64,000 bases of DNA from Isoetes taiwanensis (taxonomy: Eukaryota; Streptophyta; Lycopodiopsida; Isoetales; Isoetaceae), in contig JAJEKV010000008.1 in NCBI GenBank assembly GCA_021234155.1, forward strand, positions 24,014,618 through 24,078,617, read 5' to 3'. The notes beneath the pieces were generated by a model. That model was not told where the DNA came from, searched no databases, and saw nothing but the letters and a program-made list of their open reading frames with translations. This document shows positions 41,215-52,298 of this stretch, piece by piece (the stretch's first letter is position 1; each line of letters starts with the position of its first letter). The translations under genes were made by a program, and so were the position numbers.

Positions 41215-41853
41215 TGACATCCTTTGTTCTTTTGTCGGTGTCTCTTTCACATATAGTTTGACGCATTGATTCTCCAGTTTGTTTTCATGTGCTCATTGTT
41301 GTGGTCGTCATTTGTGGTTTGTGTTCGGTTTTTTGTGCCTTATTTGTTTACGCATTCTATTTGCCCCATAATTTTGGCTTTCTTGTTTGTTAATCGTGGT
41401 TGGCTCGTATCATCTTTATGAAGTTTGTATCATTTGTCTCTGTCTTCCTCCCATCGTTCTTTTGTTAGGTTTTGCATTCGATGGATAGTTTTTTCACCTC
41501 CAATTTTCTGACCTCTTGTCTCACCTCATCTCCCTTTGGGTTCACTAATCTCATTCTGCAGTTGTTTCTCCTTTGGCAAGCCCATGGTATCGGTTGCTCC
41601 TCATATATTATTCTTTGTTGTTCTCTACCGAGTCATGCCAGTTCCAAGTTAGTTCGTCATCATACGAAGGTCTTAGTTTCATAGTTGTTTCCCAGGACGT
41701 CTCTTTTCTGCATCTCTGCCGCTAAGAAATCGCCTGTACTCTCAGTGATCTTACTTGTTTTTGCTCGCAGTCTCGGTCTGTGATTGGAGGAGGTAGGTTC
41801 CTCTTTGTGTCGGATGTTGTTGCTTTGCAAAGGACCTTTCCCTAGAATGCCAT

Positions 41854-42960
41854 CATTCTGGGGAAAGGGACGTCTGTTTTAGCATTAAGCCATTTTGGGT
41901 GTCAGATCTATCTATGGCCTGAGCCTTCTATGGCGTAGGCTTTCTTTGGCTCTCTCTACTATATATCCATGTTGTCTACTAGCATTCCTCATCGGCGTTT
42001 CCTCTGAGCTGAATTCTGTTGGTTCTAGAGTTTCCCTCCCTCCCTCCTCTGACTCTAGTCACCTGATGTCGGCTCGTCTTAACATCTGTTGAAATCTTCT
42101 CGTTCCACCTAGAGAGGGCTGGATCGATTCTTCTCTTCTATATCTTTGTGGCTGTGCTATTGTGCTTGGTTGCTTCTGCTGGCCATTAACTATTTGTTTA
42201 CTATCGGGTTGATTCTCAGTTGGGTTGAAATCGTACCGTTCCACCTAGAGAGGGCTGGATCGATTCTTCTCTTCTATATCTTTGTGGCTGTGCTATTGTG
42301 CTTGGTTGCTTCTGCTGGCCATTAACTATTTGTTTACTATCGGGTTGATTCTCAGTTGGCCATTGGTCGTACTTTTACTCTCTCTCTCGGTGTAGCACTT
42401 GTGCAAACGCTATGTCGCTTCCGAAGATTCTTTATAATTTCTCTATTCTGCTATTTTTTCTCATCAGATTCTTGTGCTTTGCTTGCTTTTTCGAGCATGA
42501 TGCATGCTTGGCCATTGGGCTCCTAACCTTTTCACGTTAACTATCTGTATGATTGTCCGAAGATTCTTTATAATTTCTCTATTCTGCTATTTTTTCTCAT
42601 CAGATTCTTGTGCTTTGCTTGCTTTTTCGAGCATGATGCATGCTTGGCCATTGGGCTCCTAAGGGGTGGGGGTTGGGAGTCGATATTTGGGGGTTGCGGG
42701 CTAAGGTGCAGCTTTGATCTGGTGAATTCTGCCCTAACGAGCTTTGGATGCGGTTTTGGGTTCGGGAACTTTGGGGGTCATGGGCCTAATTTTATGTTTT
42801 GAGCTAGTTATGTGGCTGAGGTCATTGTTGGATTTTTTCACTCATATTCACTCATGTTGGGGCCTCATTGTGGGTACTCCTATGGGTCATTGTATTTTCA
42901 TTCAGCTCAATGGAACTCCATCGGATGTTGTTGCTTTGCAAAGGACCTTTCCCTAGAATG
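41854..42960. mobile_element. 1.1-kb element B, non-autonomous relative of element A
   Basis: It begins CATTCTGGGGAAAGGGACG, matches element A closely for 176 bp (to 42029), then differs, and ends with the same GGATGTTGTTGCTTTGCAAA...CCCTAGAATG sequence as element A. It starts just after the CCAT that follows element A. The right flank is GTAC, so a 4-bp duplication is not seen on both sides. B may be a deletion derivative of A, or A plus B may be one element with an internal terminal duplication. It contains two further 136-bp-offset repeats (42087-42359 and 42420-42662). Confidence 0.6.
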
Positions 42961-43652
42961 GTACAACATATGTTTTCCCGTGTTGGGCATGTGTCCTACA
43001 AAGGAAACACATGCTTACGTCTATCTTTGCACAGGGACATGTTGGCATTGACATACATGGAGTATAGCTGTTAAGAATCCTTCATTTAGATACATCACTC
43101 TAAAATATTTATTATTAGCTTATATGATCAAACATTATCATCGTACATTTAGAGGAGGAAATACGCCTTCATCGATACTTTACTAAGGGGATAAATTATT
43201 TATTTTTTACATGTTAAAAAAAAGTTATATATATAAGTATTCCCTCAACTTGACGTTCCCCTATTTACTAAGGGGATAAATTATTTATTTTTTACATGTT
43301 AAAAAAAAGTTATATATACAAGTATTCCCTCAACTTGACGTTCCCCTAAAATATACGGTATAAATATGTATATTTTAAGGCCATGGCACCATACAAGCCT
43401 ACTATACAGTATTGTATACCATCAAGTGTGCTTAGGGGTGCACGAACAAGTTATATTATATAACTTACCGAACCTTAGTTTTATGATGCATAAGTTAGTC
43501 TTACATGACCATAATGATAAGCACGTCCTTACCATTTCCCCCGATTAACATTTTTTCCAATAGAAATTGTGTTATATACTGTTGCACTATGGTCAATGAG
43601 GACAAGTTTTTCATTTCTGGATGATGACAACCTTATCTTGTTGTCAAATGAG
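42961..43652. other. Unassigned sequence between element B and the Copia element
   Basis: It holds an 85-bp tandem duplication (43179-43263 and 43264-43348, one visible base difference) in an AT-rich stretch. A short frame ending FLDDDNLILLSNE reaches the Copia target site and continues for only a few codons beyond it at 52304 once the element is removed. No gene is recognised. Confidence 0.4.
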
Positions 43653-44216
43653 TGTAAAAGATTGTGGTTCACATCAAAATTTCATAATTTAGAGTTGCAG
43701 AATAATGGCAGAAATTGTTCTAGCATTGAGGAGTTAGCACACAGTGTGATGCTGTGATAACCCTCAAGAACTGAGCATGGAGATATCTGTGTTATGAGGT
43801 TTAAAGGGGAACAAATAACAAATTACTAGGGCAACGACTTAAACTCATTGTTGTGAAGTTGAAGATTACCTATGGTTGTTAAAGTTGCAAATATTATAAA
43901 GGCAAAGGTTAAATCCTAAGGTTATTGCCTAAGGTAAGTCTTATGAATAAATGAAACAGTGAAGATCAATTATTTAGAAGTTGACCCTTGATCATGTTTC
44001 GGAGGGAACCGAAATACAAACTCGGTCCAATGCAAAAACGCCATGCTTGGAGCCTGATACAGAAACTAAGCAGTCGGTCAGGCTCACCGGCCGGACTGAT
44101 GGCTTCAAATAAACCTAAGGAGAATGGTAATGGATTTTTTGGCAGTTCTGAGGTTCGGGGCATCACTCAAATAAGGTCAGTATACAAAGAGGATAATTCA
44201 ATATGGTTAGGAGAAT

Positions 44217-44863
44217 CCCATCGATCCGAGACATCGGATCGCCATTCTAGAATGGGACGAGCATGCATGTTTTGCATGCATGCGGGCGGCGCATGCCCAT
44301 TTTGGTTGGGAGTTCGCTATTTTAGGCGTGTTTCTGCATCAACATCTCATCGGCGCTTCCTCTTCTCTCAGCAGTACCTTATTCTCTTTGAACCCACCCT
44401 CCCCCCCTTCTTTGTTATTGTATGGCGCATGCCCATTTTGGTTGGGAGTTCGCTATTTTAGGCGTGTTTCTGCATCAACATCTCATCGGCGCTTCCTCTT
44501 CTCTCAGCAGTACCTTATTCTCTTTGAACCCACCCTCCCCCCCTTCTTTGTTATTGTATTTTTATCGCGTGGCGCAGCGCATAATCAACCCTCCACTCGG
44601 GAGGTTTGTTTTGTCTTGTTGTTTTGTTGGTGATGTGCAGTGCGAGGGTTAGCGGCGGCATCTGTTTCGACTTTTTCCATTAGGTGGGTTTTGGGGCATT
44701 GTATTTTGTTGGGGTCCAAATGATATAATTGGATTTTCCCTTTATTTTTTATGGGTAGTTCGCATGTGTGCGGCTACCCACTATCCACCATTGTAGAAAA
44801 TCTGCTGAGATGAATGAGAAGCAAGTCTAAGGCGGTTTGTTGGTTTCATGCGAGTCCCATTCT
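44217..44863. mobile_element. 647-bp element nested in the 5' LTR, possible CATTCT-family member
   Basis: Comparison with the 3' LTR shows exactly what was inserted, with AGAAT on both sides (44212-44216 and 44864-44868). Near its ends the palindrome CATTCTAGAATG occurs at 44243 and 44858 in inverted arrangement (CATTCTAGAATGGGAC against its reverse complement), resembling the CATTCT termini of elements A and B. A small hairpin, CGATCCGA/TCGGATCG, occupies 44222-44241 outside the left copy. It contains a perfect 136-bp tandem duplication. No coding capacity was seen. Confidence 0.65.
44288..44559. repeat. Perfect 136-bp tandem duplication in the nested element
   Basis: Positions 44288-44423 and 44424-44559 appear identical. 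Unique sequence resumes immediately after. Confidence 0.95.
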
Positions 44864-45080
44864 AGAATGATTATTACATGACATATGGGTGTAAGTTGCA
44901 ATAGTGAATTACTATTGTATGTGATCATAGATGTATTGATCATGATGATTTAAGCATATGAATATCTATGATTATTGAGGATATTATGGTTGCTTAACAT
45001 TTGTATTGATGTGAACATGTGAGAAGGAAATTTTGGTATTGTTATTGTTGAATGAAATTATTTGCCATTGAAACTAACAG

Positions 45081-45097
45081 TGGTATTAGAGCAGGTT
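45081..45097 (+). promoter_or_regulatory. Primer-binding site for initiator-methionine tRNA
   Basis: TGGTATTAGAGCAGG follows the 5' LTR after one base. It matches the usual plant Copia PBS (TGGTATCAGAGC) with one difference, a T for C. Confidence 0.9.
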
Positions 45098-45108
45098 AAG
45101 ATTTAATC

Positions 45109-46356
45109 ATGGCAAGTAGATTTGGAGCAGGATTGCTAAATGCAATCGAAGTGTTCAAAGGTGATTCAGGTTTCCAGGTTTGGAAGGAAAAGGTGAAACA
45201 TGTTTTGCAGGTGGAAGATCTATGGGATCTTATAGAAGGAAACAATGAGGACCAGAGAAGTTCAGGAGGAAGAGAGAGTGTGGTTGGAAAGATTGCTGCT
45301 GTAGCAGAAGGAAGTTCCTCATCTAATGAAGAACAGATTGAGGAAGAATCTGCCCGAGAAGTGAGCCAAGTGACCAGAAGGAGAATATTTGAAGATAATT
45401 CCAAGGTGAGAGAAGCACAAGGAATTATCATGAGCAAGGTGAGCTCAAGCATAGTATTGAAGCTAAGAGGTATGAGCCCTAGACAAATGTGGAAATATAT
45501 GCTGTTAACATATGAAGAAAAAACCTCATCTCAGATAGATGTGTTAGAAAATGAGCTAAGAAGATTGAGGTTTAATGAAAAGGACAATGTCAATGATTTT
45601 TTTCAGAACTTTGACAATGTTGTGGCAGACTTGGAAGGAGCAGGAGTGTTTTATACACAACAACAACAAGTCTTGGCCATTTCTAGAGCAGTTGCAGGTT
45701 TGGTAAATATATCAATGTTTATTAGGACCATAGCTAAAACAAGAATAGAGGCAGAAAGAATGCTCAAAACTGAAATTGAACAGAACAGGGTTCTTGAAGA
45801 AGATGAAACATCACAAATATTATTTGCAAAAAATAAAGGAAAGAGAGAAGACAAAAAAATAGGACCATGCTACAATTGTGACTAGTTTGGACACTTGAAA
45901 ATAAACTGTCCTAATATGATGAGGGAGATTAACTGCTATAATTGTGGAGGTAGAGGGCATTATGCTTCTAACTGCTCAACTCCAAAAGAGAATTCTAGAG
46001 GAAGAGGAAAAGGAGGAAGGGGAAATGCTAGTATGAGAGGAAGAGGCAGGGGAAAGAATTCATATCATGAAGCCAATATTGCAGAAGAAATCCCTCTTGA
46101 AGAAGATGATGGAGCTGAAATCGAAGAGGTATGTGCACATCAGATTTTTTCTTGCTGTGACAATATTGACAATAATGATTTTCTGATATTAGATAGTGGA
46201 GCCGAAAAAACAATTGCATGCAAGTCCAAGATCTTGAAGGAGAAAAAGGAAAATCATGGAGGATATATCCAAGTTGGAAATGGGAATTTGCAAAAGGTGG
46301 AAGAAACTGGAATCCTTGAGTTGTTCACCTTAGAAGGAGAGATTGTAAATCTGTAA
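45109..46356 (+). pseudogene. Copia gag and protease, interrupted by two stop codons
   Basis: The frame opens at ATG 45109 (MASRFGAGLL), just after the PBS. A Copia-type Gag capsid region runs to a pair of CCHC zinc knuckles at about 45868-45995. A TAG at 45883-45885 falls inside the first knuckle, right after CYNCD. Reading resumes in frame through the second knuckle (CYNCGGRGHYASNC), a Gly/Arg-rich linker and the protease, whose catalytic triad LDSGA is at about 46190. A second stop, TAA, lies at 46354-46356 where the polyprotein should continue (VLCVPTL follows). Both stops are explained by single C-to-T changes of glutamine codons. Gag would package the RNA and the protease cleave the polyprotein. 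Confidence 0.9.
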
Positions 46357-46857
46357 AATGTTTTATGTGTACCAACTTTGGTCAGAAATTTAATCTCCAT
46401 ATCTCAGCTTGTAGATATGGGTTTTAAAGTTGTATTTGAGCAAATGCATTGCAAAATTTATGAGGGAAATCAATTAAAGTTTTTGGGCAGAAGAGTGGGA
46501 AATTTATTTGGTATAAATGCAAAATGCCTTGGCAGTGCAAATCTGTCCACCATTCCAAATATTGCAACATGGCACCAAAGACTTGGTCATATTAACATAA
46601 AGAACATAGAGGGAATGATTAAAAAGGGCTGGATTAAATCTGAAGACAGCAAACTAGAAGACTTCATATGCAGGGGATGTATGTTGGGCAAGCATTCTAG
46701 ATTACCTTTCTCAAAGGCCAAGGGAAGATCAAATGAAATACTAGGTTTAATCCATACTGACTTATGTGATCCTCTGAATGTAACAGGTTTAACAGGAAAA
46801 AGGTACTTCATAACTTTTATAGATGACTTTCCAGGAAAACCAAAATCTACTGCTTGA
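46357..46857 (+). pseudogene. Copia integrase N-terminal part
   Basis: The frame holds the pre-integrase/HHCC zinc-binding region (WHQRLGH...CRGCMLGKH, about 46570-46695) and the first catalytic Asp (LIHTDLCDPL, about 46748-46777), then FITFIDDF. Just after this the frame is lost and ends in TGA at 46855-46857. Comparison with the family and with the downstream frame indicates a single-base deletion in the run before CCAGG at about 46830. It is broken as written. Confidence 0.9.
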
Positions 46858-48841
46858 GAACAAAGGAGTTAGCTTTTGAAGCTTTCAAGGAGTATGCTGC
46901 TGAAGTGGAGCTTGAAACAGGGAAGAGGATCAAATGCGTAAGGTCGGATAGAGGAGGTGAGTACATGTCTTTTAAATTCAAAAAATATTGTAGAGATAGA
47001 GGTATAAAAAGACAATACACATGTAGCTACACCCCTCAGCAAAATGGTGTAGCTGAGAGGAAAAACAAGTCTATTCTAAATGCTGCAAGGGCAATGATCA
47101 AGGAATCAGGCCTGCCAAACTTCCTTTGGGAAGAAGTGGTAAAAACTGCAGTGATGATCCAAAATACAATGCCATCAGTAAGCATAGGAGGAAGATGCCC
47201 TGATGAAATGTGGTCAGGCAAAATGCCTAACTATGACAAGTTCAAAGTATTTGGATGCTTGGGTTATACACATGTGCCACAGGAAACTAGAAGAAAATTG
47301 GATGACAGATCAGTGGTGACATACCTTGTGGGATATGATGAAAACTCTAAGGGATATAGGATGTATAATCCCTTAAGAAAAACCATTATAGTGAGTAGAG
47401 ATGTGATTTTTGCTGAAAATGTGTTGTACAGACCAAACAAAGAAGAGGAGAAGGTAAAGCTCAATGAAAACTCGGATGGGAGTAAAACAGATAATGAACA
47501 TGATAAAACCATTAGGTTTGAAGGAGAAGAACTTAATTCTGATACAGAATCAGAAGAGGAAAACTCAGAGATGAATGAACATGGAGAAACAATAGGCACC
47601 CTAGATCCTTTCGAAAAAAATATTGAAAGCCAAGTAGATGCAAAACAGAAAAGGAGAAGGACAGAAGGGGAAAGGCTGAAAGAAGAATTGAACTTAGATG
47701 TGACTGAATATGGAAGGAAAATGGATGGGAAAAGCAATAGACTTGAAAAACAGGAACAGGAAATGCATGTAGATGAGGCTTTAATGGTGATGCAGGCTGG
47801 TGTACCAGAAAATTATGAGGAGGCAATTAATGGCATTGAGGGATCCAAGTGGAAACAAGCTATGATTGAAGAGATGGAATCATTTGACAGAACTTCCACT
47901 TATGAACTAGTGGATTTGCCAAAGGATAAGTGTGCAATAGGAAACAAATGGATTTATAAACTTAAAACAAACTCAGATGGGACGCCTAAATATTTATATA
48001 AGGCAAGACTGGTTGCACAAGGGTATTCTCAAAGGAAAGGGATTGATTTTGAAGAAACCTATTCCCCTGTGGTGAAGCTGGTTAGCATTAGGACAATAAT
48101 TGCAATGTCTAATGCATTAAATTTAGATTTACATCACATGGATGTATGTACTACTTTTTTGAATGCAGATCTAAGGGAGGAAGTTTACATGAATCAAGCT
48201 CAGGGCTTTGAGAAGGGAATTGGAAAGGTATGGAAATTGAAAAAGGCTGTTTATGGCCTAAGACAGTCTCCTAGGGAATGGTATGCTTGCATTAATGATT
48301 TCTTGAAAGATCAGGGATTTACTAAACTATTGAATGATGGGAATGTGTACATCCTAAAAAAACAGGAGAATTTTTGTATTATGGCAATATATGTTGATGA
48401 TTGTATACTAGCTTCAAACAATACAAAGTTCCTGGAAGATTGCAAAGGATTGTTAAAGGGCAGATACAAAATGTCTGATCTTGGTGAGTTGTCTCAATTT
48501 CTTGGAGTGCAGGTAAAAAGGGATAGACACAGGAGAACCATATCATTATGCCAGAGCAAATACATAGAAACAGTTTTAGAAAAATTCAACATGCAGGAAT
48601 GTAATCCAGTGAGGTCACCAATACTTCCTGGATGTAAGATATCCAAGCAAATGTGTCCCCAGACGGATGAAGAAATAGAGGAAATGAAAAGGATACCATA
48701 TAGGCAGCTAATAGGAAGTTTACTATTCATTGCTAACAACACGAGGCTAGATATAACTTACATAGTAAATGTACTGAGTAGATATAACAACAATCCTGGA
48801 CTTGAACATTGGTCTGCTGCAAAGAAGGTCTTAAGGTATTT
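46854..48841 (+). pseudogene. Copia integrase C-terminal part and reverse transcriptase
   Basis: After the frameshift, the integrase core resumes with the second Asp (VRSDRGGEY) and the catalytic Glu (VAERKNKS). An acidic linker of about 120 residues follows, then the reverse transcriptase with KARLVAQGYSQ, MDVCTTFLNADL and the active-site YVDD (YVDDCILAS, about 48400). Next is SDLGELSQFLGVQV, then KKVLRYF, where a LINE interrupts it at 48842. Two unusual residues, VCTTF where VKTAF is common, sit beside the first RT catalytic Asp. The open frame runs from 46854 without a stop, so this part is well preserved. Confidence 0.92.
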
Positions 48842-49107
48842 CAATCAATCAATCAATATATATTGATCATGCCATTTTTTGGGACCCTCAGGTCCATATG
48901 GCAAACAGTACATTTACATTTACATTTTAGGCGCCAATATGGCACATAAATCATCAAAATATAAATAATCCGTATTTCAATCAATCAATCAATATATATT
49001 GATCATGCCATTTTTTGGGACCCTCAGGTCCATATGGCAAACAGTACATTTACATTTACATTTTAGGCGCCAATATGGCACATAAATCATCAAAATATAA
49101 ATAATCC
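48836..49107. repeat. Perfect 136-bp tandem duplication at the LINE 3' end
   Basis: Copies 48836-48971 and 48972-49107 look identical. Each begins with GTATTT, the last six Copia bases, followed by the LINE's (CAAT)n-type tail and 3' region. The repeat therefore spans the junction between Copia and LINE. Confidence 0.95.
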
Positions 49108-51000
49108 AGAATTTTCAAGCGGTGTCATGTGATCATATAAGAGTATGATGTCGATCTTTCCTTAAAGATAGTCTTGGATATGATCGGCTTGGCCGGTTAC
49201 CAAGCTGGAATAAGTCTTGAAGATTATCGGCGGTGATGGCAAAAGCTTCCGCGGATATGCTCATAAGATGGACAAAAGAGCAAAGCATGGGCCTCGTCCT
49301 CAATTTGTGGTTACATCAAGCGGCGGGGACATAGCCGGTCTTTTTAAGCTCCAATCCTTGCCATCGCCGGTTTCTATGGCAAGGTGATGGGATGAGAGTG
49401 GCGTTACGGAGATGGTTTTCTTAAATTAGATGCGGATCCATTTCGGGTATGGCTGCTCACCATAGGTGTCAAGATTGTTAATTTCCTTTACGTAGAAGTA
49501 CGCTTTGACACTAGTATCACAATCCATCGAGCTTTGCAAGCTGCTTTGCGCGCATACAAATGCTTGCAATTCATCCCATTTGTGAGGCCGGTGCCGGGCA
49601 TTATATCGATTTTCCGCCCATTTGATTCTTGCATTATACCATCGTTCATTTTAAGCGAGAGTGCATAAGTGCTAGAGGCGGGGGCGTTAGTCAAGATTAG
49701 AGATCTGTCCAAGTAATGTAGCGTTTGCCAGGCGCATCAATCTCGATTGGGACTAGTCTGTTTTTACGCCAAGAGCATATTATATGGTGTTTGGGCCTTT
49801 ACTCCCAATTCCTCGGGGAGGAATTTTTTTTGTATTCTTTCCGGCTTGGCCCAAGCGATCTTGCCAATCCGGTGCCGGGATGGGCAGCCATAGAAACATT
49901 GCTTGGTTTAACTAGAACACCAAAAGCAGCTTGCGTAAATGCCAACCTTCTAGGTTATTTTGTTCACATACTTGGAGCATGCCAAATAATGCTTTCAGCC
50001 CACCTAATGCTCTCCTTGATCTTTGCGGTGACCATTTATAGTTGGAAGACATTTCAATCCCTAAATATTTATCTTGAGTGGATGACTTCCAAAGCAACAC
50101 CTCCAACCTGAGAAATCAGCATGGGGCCTTGAACCAAAGACCATGATTTTAGATTTGGAATGGTTGATAGACATACCTTTATGCTTGCAAAAGCGTCAAA
50201 GACATCTAGATGTATTTGCGGACCCAATTGTGTTTTGGAGATGAGTACAATATCATCGACAAAGCGGCGACAACTTCACTACATGGTCATATAAATCGCA
50301 CCAATTCCACTACGGTCATTGAGCCAAGATTCTACTTCATCAATGAACAGCCCAAAAGTCTTTGGTGGCGAGGGGGGCAGCCTTGTTTAACCCCTATGGT
50401 GCTGGAAAACGTGTATCGAGCGTAAAGGGAGCGAGAGTTCCACCAATACCTTATGATATAGGCAAGCAAGCTGCTTCTTTGAGAGCATGAGGGACCCCAA
50501 TTGCATCCATCTGTCTTGAAGCTTGCCTCGATCAACACGATCGAATGCCTTTGCAAGGTCCATGAATGCGAGGTATAGTTTGTTCCCCGCCCCTTAGCAT
50601 TTTACGTGAGCACCGGTGTCACTAAGTGATCAATAGTAGAGTAACCCGGATCTGAAACCAGCTTGGCCTGTTGCAATAACATCGCATCTTTGGCCCAATC
50701 CACTAGCTTTTGCTCAATCAAAGAGGCAAAAGTTTTAGCCATAATATTACCAACTAGAATTGTCCCGTAGTTATGTATGTCACGTTTTATGCCACATTTA
50801 TACACCTGGGACAGCTCTACTAACATACCGGTATCACGGAAGTCCGCCATGCTTGAGCACCGGGTTAAAGATGTGAGTGAGTTTTTCTAGGAGCAACTCA
50901 CCTCCCCATTTAAATGTGTAGAGGCCATTTAGCAAAGAAATCATCTCTTCTGCAGCAAAATTAGGACATGGAGAAGGGCTTTTGGTGATGTTCCATACAC
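48842..51000 (-). mobile_element. Decayed LINE inserted in Copia pol, minus orientation
   Basis: Read on the minus strand from about 51.0 kb, it shows a typical non-LTR reverse transcriptase. A pre-RT segment (LLNGLYTF...WGGELLLEKLTHIF) is followed by MAKTFASLIEQKL, a degraded FxDLAKAFDRVD block, GVKQGCP (about 50.39 kb), the active-site FVDDIVLIS (about 50.25 kb), YLGIEMSSN, and a C-terminal EDEAHALLLCPSY zinc-finger remnant near 49.27 kb. The 3' end carries a short (ATTG)n-like tail instead of poly(A), as in RTE-type LINEs. Many stops and frameshifts are present. The right edge is approximate. About ten Copia codons appear missing at the insertion site, so a clean target duplication was not found. 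Confidence 0.85.
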
Positions 51001-51004
51001 TGGA

Positions 51005-51508
51005 ATAGTTTACAGGACAGATAATTTACAATTGAATTGTTATTCAGATGCTGACTGGTGTGGGGATATGGATGAAAGAAAATCCACTTCTGGATATGTT
51101 TTGATGTTAGGTGGTGCTCCCATAAGCTGGAGAAGCAAGAAACAAGCATCTATTGCTTTGTCTACTGCAGAATCTGAGTATGCAGCAACTACCATGGCAG
51201 CTAAGGAAATTATTTGGACACGAAGACTGTTGAATGAACTAGGGATTGAGCAGAAGGAAAGCACCAGACTTTTCTGTGATAATCAGAGTTGTATTGCAAT
51301 GTGTAAGAACCCTGTTCTCCATGAAAGGACCAAGCACATCAAAATGGAGTTACATTATATCAGGGATATGGTGGAAAAAGGGTACATTCAATTAGTATAT
51401 ATAAAGAGTGAAGATCACCTAGCAGACATTTTCACAAAAGCATTAAGTTGGAAGAGATTTCAAAACTTGACCAAATTACTGAACTGCCAGGATGTTATGA
51501 AATTATGA
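51005..51508 (+). pseudogene. Copia RNase H domain, separated from RT by the LINE
   Basis: The frame resumes at about GIVYRTDNLQ and continues with SDADWCGDMDERKSTSGY, the metal-binding Asp region, then SWRSKKQASIALSTAESEY with the catalytic Glu. FCDNQSCIAM follows, then HERTKHIKMELHYIRD, and the conserved HLADIFTKAL near the C terminus, before TGA at 51506-51508. The domain itself is intact. It degrades the RNA strand during reverse transcription. The polypurine tract follows 4 bp later. Confidence 0.93.
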
Positions 51509-51512
51509 TATG

Positions 51513-51522
51513 AAAAGGGGAA
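51513..51522 (+). promoter_or_regulatory. Polypurine tract of the Copia element
   Basis: AAAAGGGGAA directly precedes the 3' LTR and primes plus-strand DNA synthesis in this family. Confidence 0.9.
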
Positions 51523-52298
51523 TGTAAAAGATTGTGGTTCACATCAAAATTTCATAATTTAGAGTTGCAGAATAATGGCAGAAATTGTTCTAGCATTGAG
51601 GAGTTAGCACACAGTGTGATGCTGTGATAACCCTCAAGAACTGAGCATGGAGATATCTGTGTTATGAGGTTTAAAGGGGAACAAATAACAGGTTACTAGG
51701 GCAACGACTTAAACTCATTGTTGTGAAGTTGAAGATTACCTATGGTTGTTAAAGTTGCAAATATTATAAAGGCAAAGGTTAAATCCTAAGGTTATTGCCT
51801 AAGGTAAGTCTTATGAATAAATGAAACAGTGAAGATCGATTATTTAGAAAGTTGACCCTTGATCATGTTTCGGAGGGAACCGAAATACAAACTCGGTCCA
51901 ATGCAAAAACGCCATGCTTGGAGCCTGATACAGAAACTAAGCAGTCAGTCAGGCTCACCGGCCGGACTGATGGCTTCAAATAAACGTAAGGAGAATGGTA
52001 ATGGATTTTTTGGCAGTTCTGAGGTTCGGGGCATCACTCAAATAAGGTCAGTATACAAAGGGGATAATTCAATATGGTTAGGAGAATGATTATTACATGA
52101 CATATGGGTGTAAGTTGCAATAGTGAATTACTATTGTATGTGATCATAGATGTATTGATCATGATGATTTAAGCATATGAATATCTATGATTATTGAGGA
52201 TATTATGGTTGCTTAACATTTGTATTGATGTGAACATGTGAGAAGGAAATTTTGGTATTGTTATTGTTGAATGAAATTATTTGCCATTGAAACTAATA
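51523..52298 (+). repeat. 3' LTR of the Copia element
   Basis: It starts TGTAAAAG like the 5' LTR and ends AACTAATA where the 5' LTR has AACTAACA, so the terminal CA has changed to TA. It lacks the 647-bp insertion. The duplicated target ATGAG follows at 52299-52303. Confidence 0.95.

Larger units (their letters stand above)
34250..41849. mobile_element. 7.6-kb element A with CATTCT-type terminal inverted repeats
   Basis: It begins CATTCTGGGGAAAGGGACG and ends CCTTTCCCTAGAATG, giving an imperfect inverted repeat of about 15 bp. CCAT flanks both sides (34246-34249 and 41850-41853), a possible 4-bp target-site duplication. The first 176 bp and last ~39 bp are nearly the same as those of element B, which fixes both termini. 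No transposase was found; the interior is T-rich on the plus strand and built partly from diverged internal repeats, so it looks non-autonomous or decayed. An alternative duplication, GGTACAACAT at about 34192-34201 and 42960-42969 outside both elements, would suit a Mutator-like insertion and a slightly different left end. Confidence 0.6.
43653..45079 (+). repeat. 5' LTR of the Copia element, with a nested insertion
   Basis: It starts TGTAAAAG and ends AACTAACA, with TG...CA termini. Positions 44217-44863 are an insertion absent from the 3' LTR. The promoter and polyadenylation signals were not resolved. Confidence 0.95.
43653..52298 (+). mobile_element. Complete but decayed Copia LTR retrotransposon
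   Basis: The element is bounded by LTRs (43653-45079 and 51523-52298) and a 5-bp target-site duplication ATGAG (43648-43652 and 52299-52303). The internal order is PBS, gag, protease, integrase, reverse transcriptase, RNase H, PPT, which is Copia rather than Gypsy order. The 5' LTR carries a 647-bp insertion; without it and its 5-bp duplication, the two LTRs are 775 and 776 bp. By eye they differ at about seven substitutions and one indel, so insertion was fairly recent. Two in-frame stops, a frameshift and a LINE in pol make it non-autonomous now. Confidence 0.95.

Noticed and set aside
43179-43348. 85-bp tandem duplication as part of the 136-bp series
   Set aside because: Its offset is 85 and its copies differ slightly, so it is probably an ordinary local duplication.
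43569-43757. Host coding exon broken by the Copia insertion
   Set aside because: Joining the flanks extends the frame by only a few codons before a stop, and no homologue is recognised.
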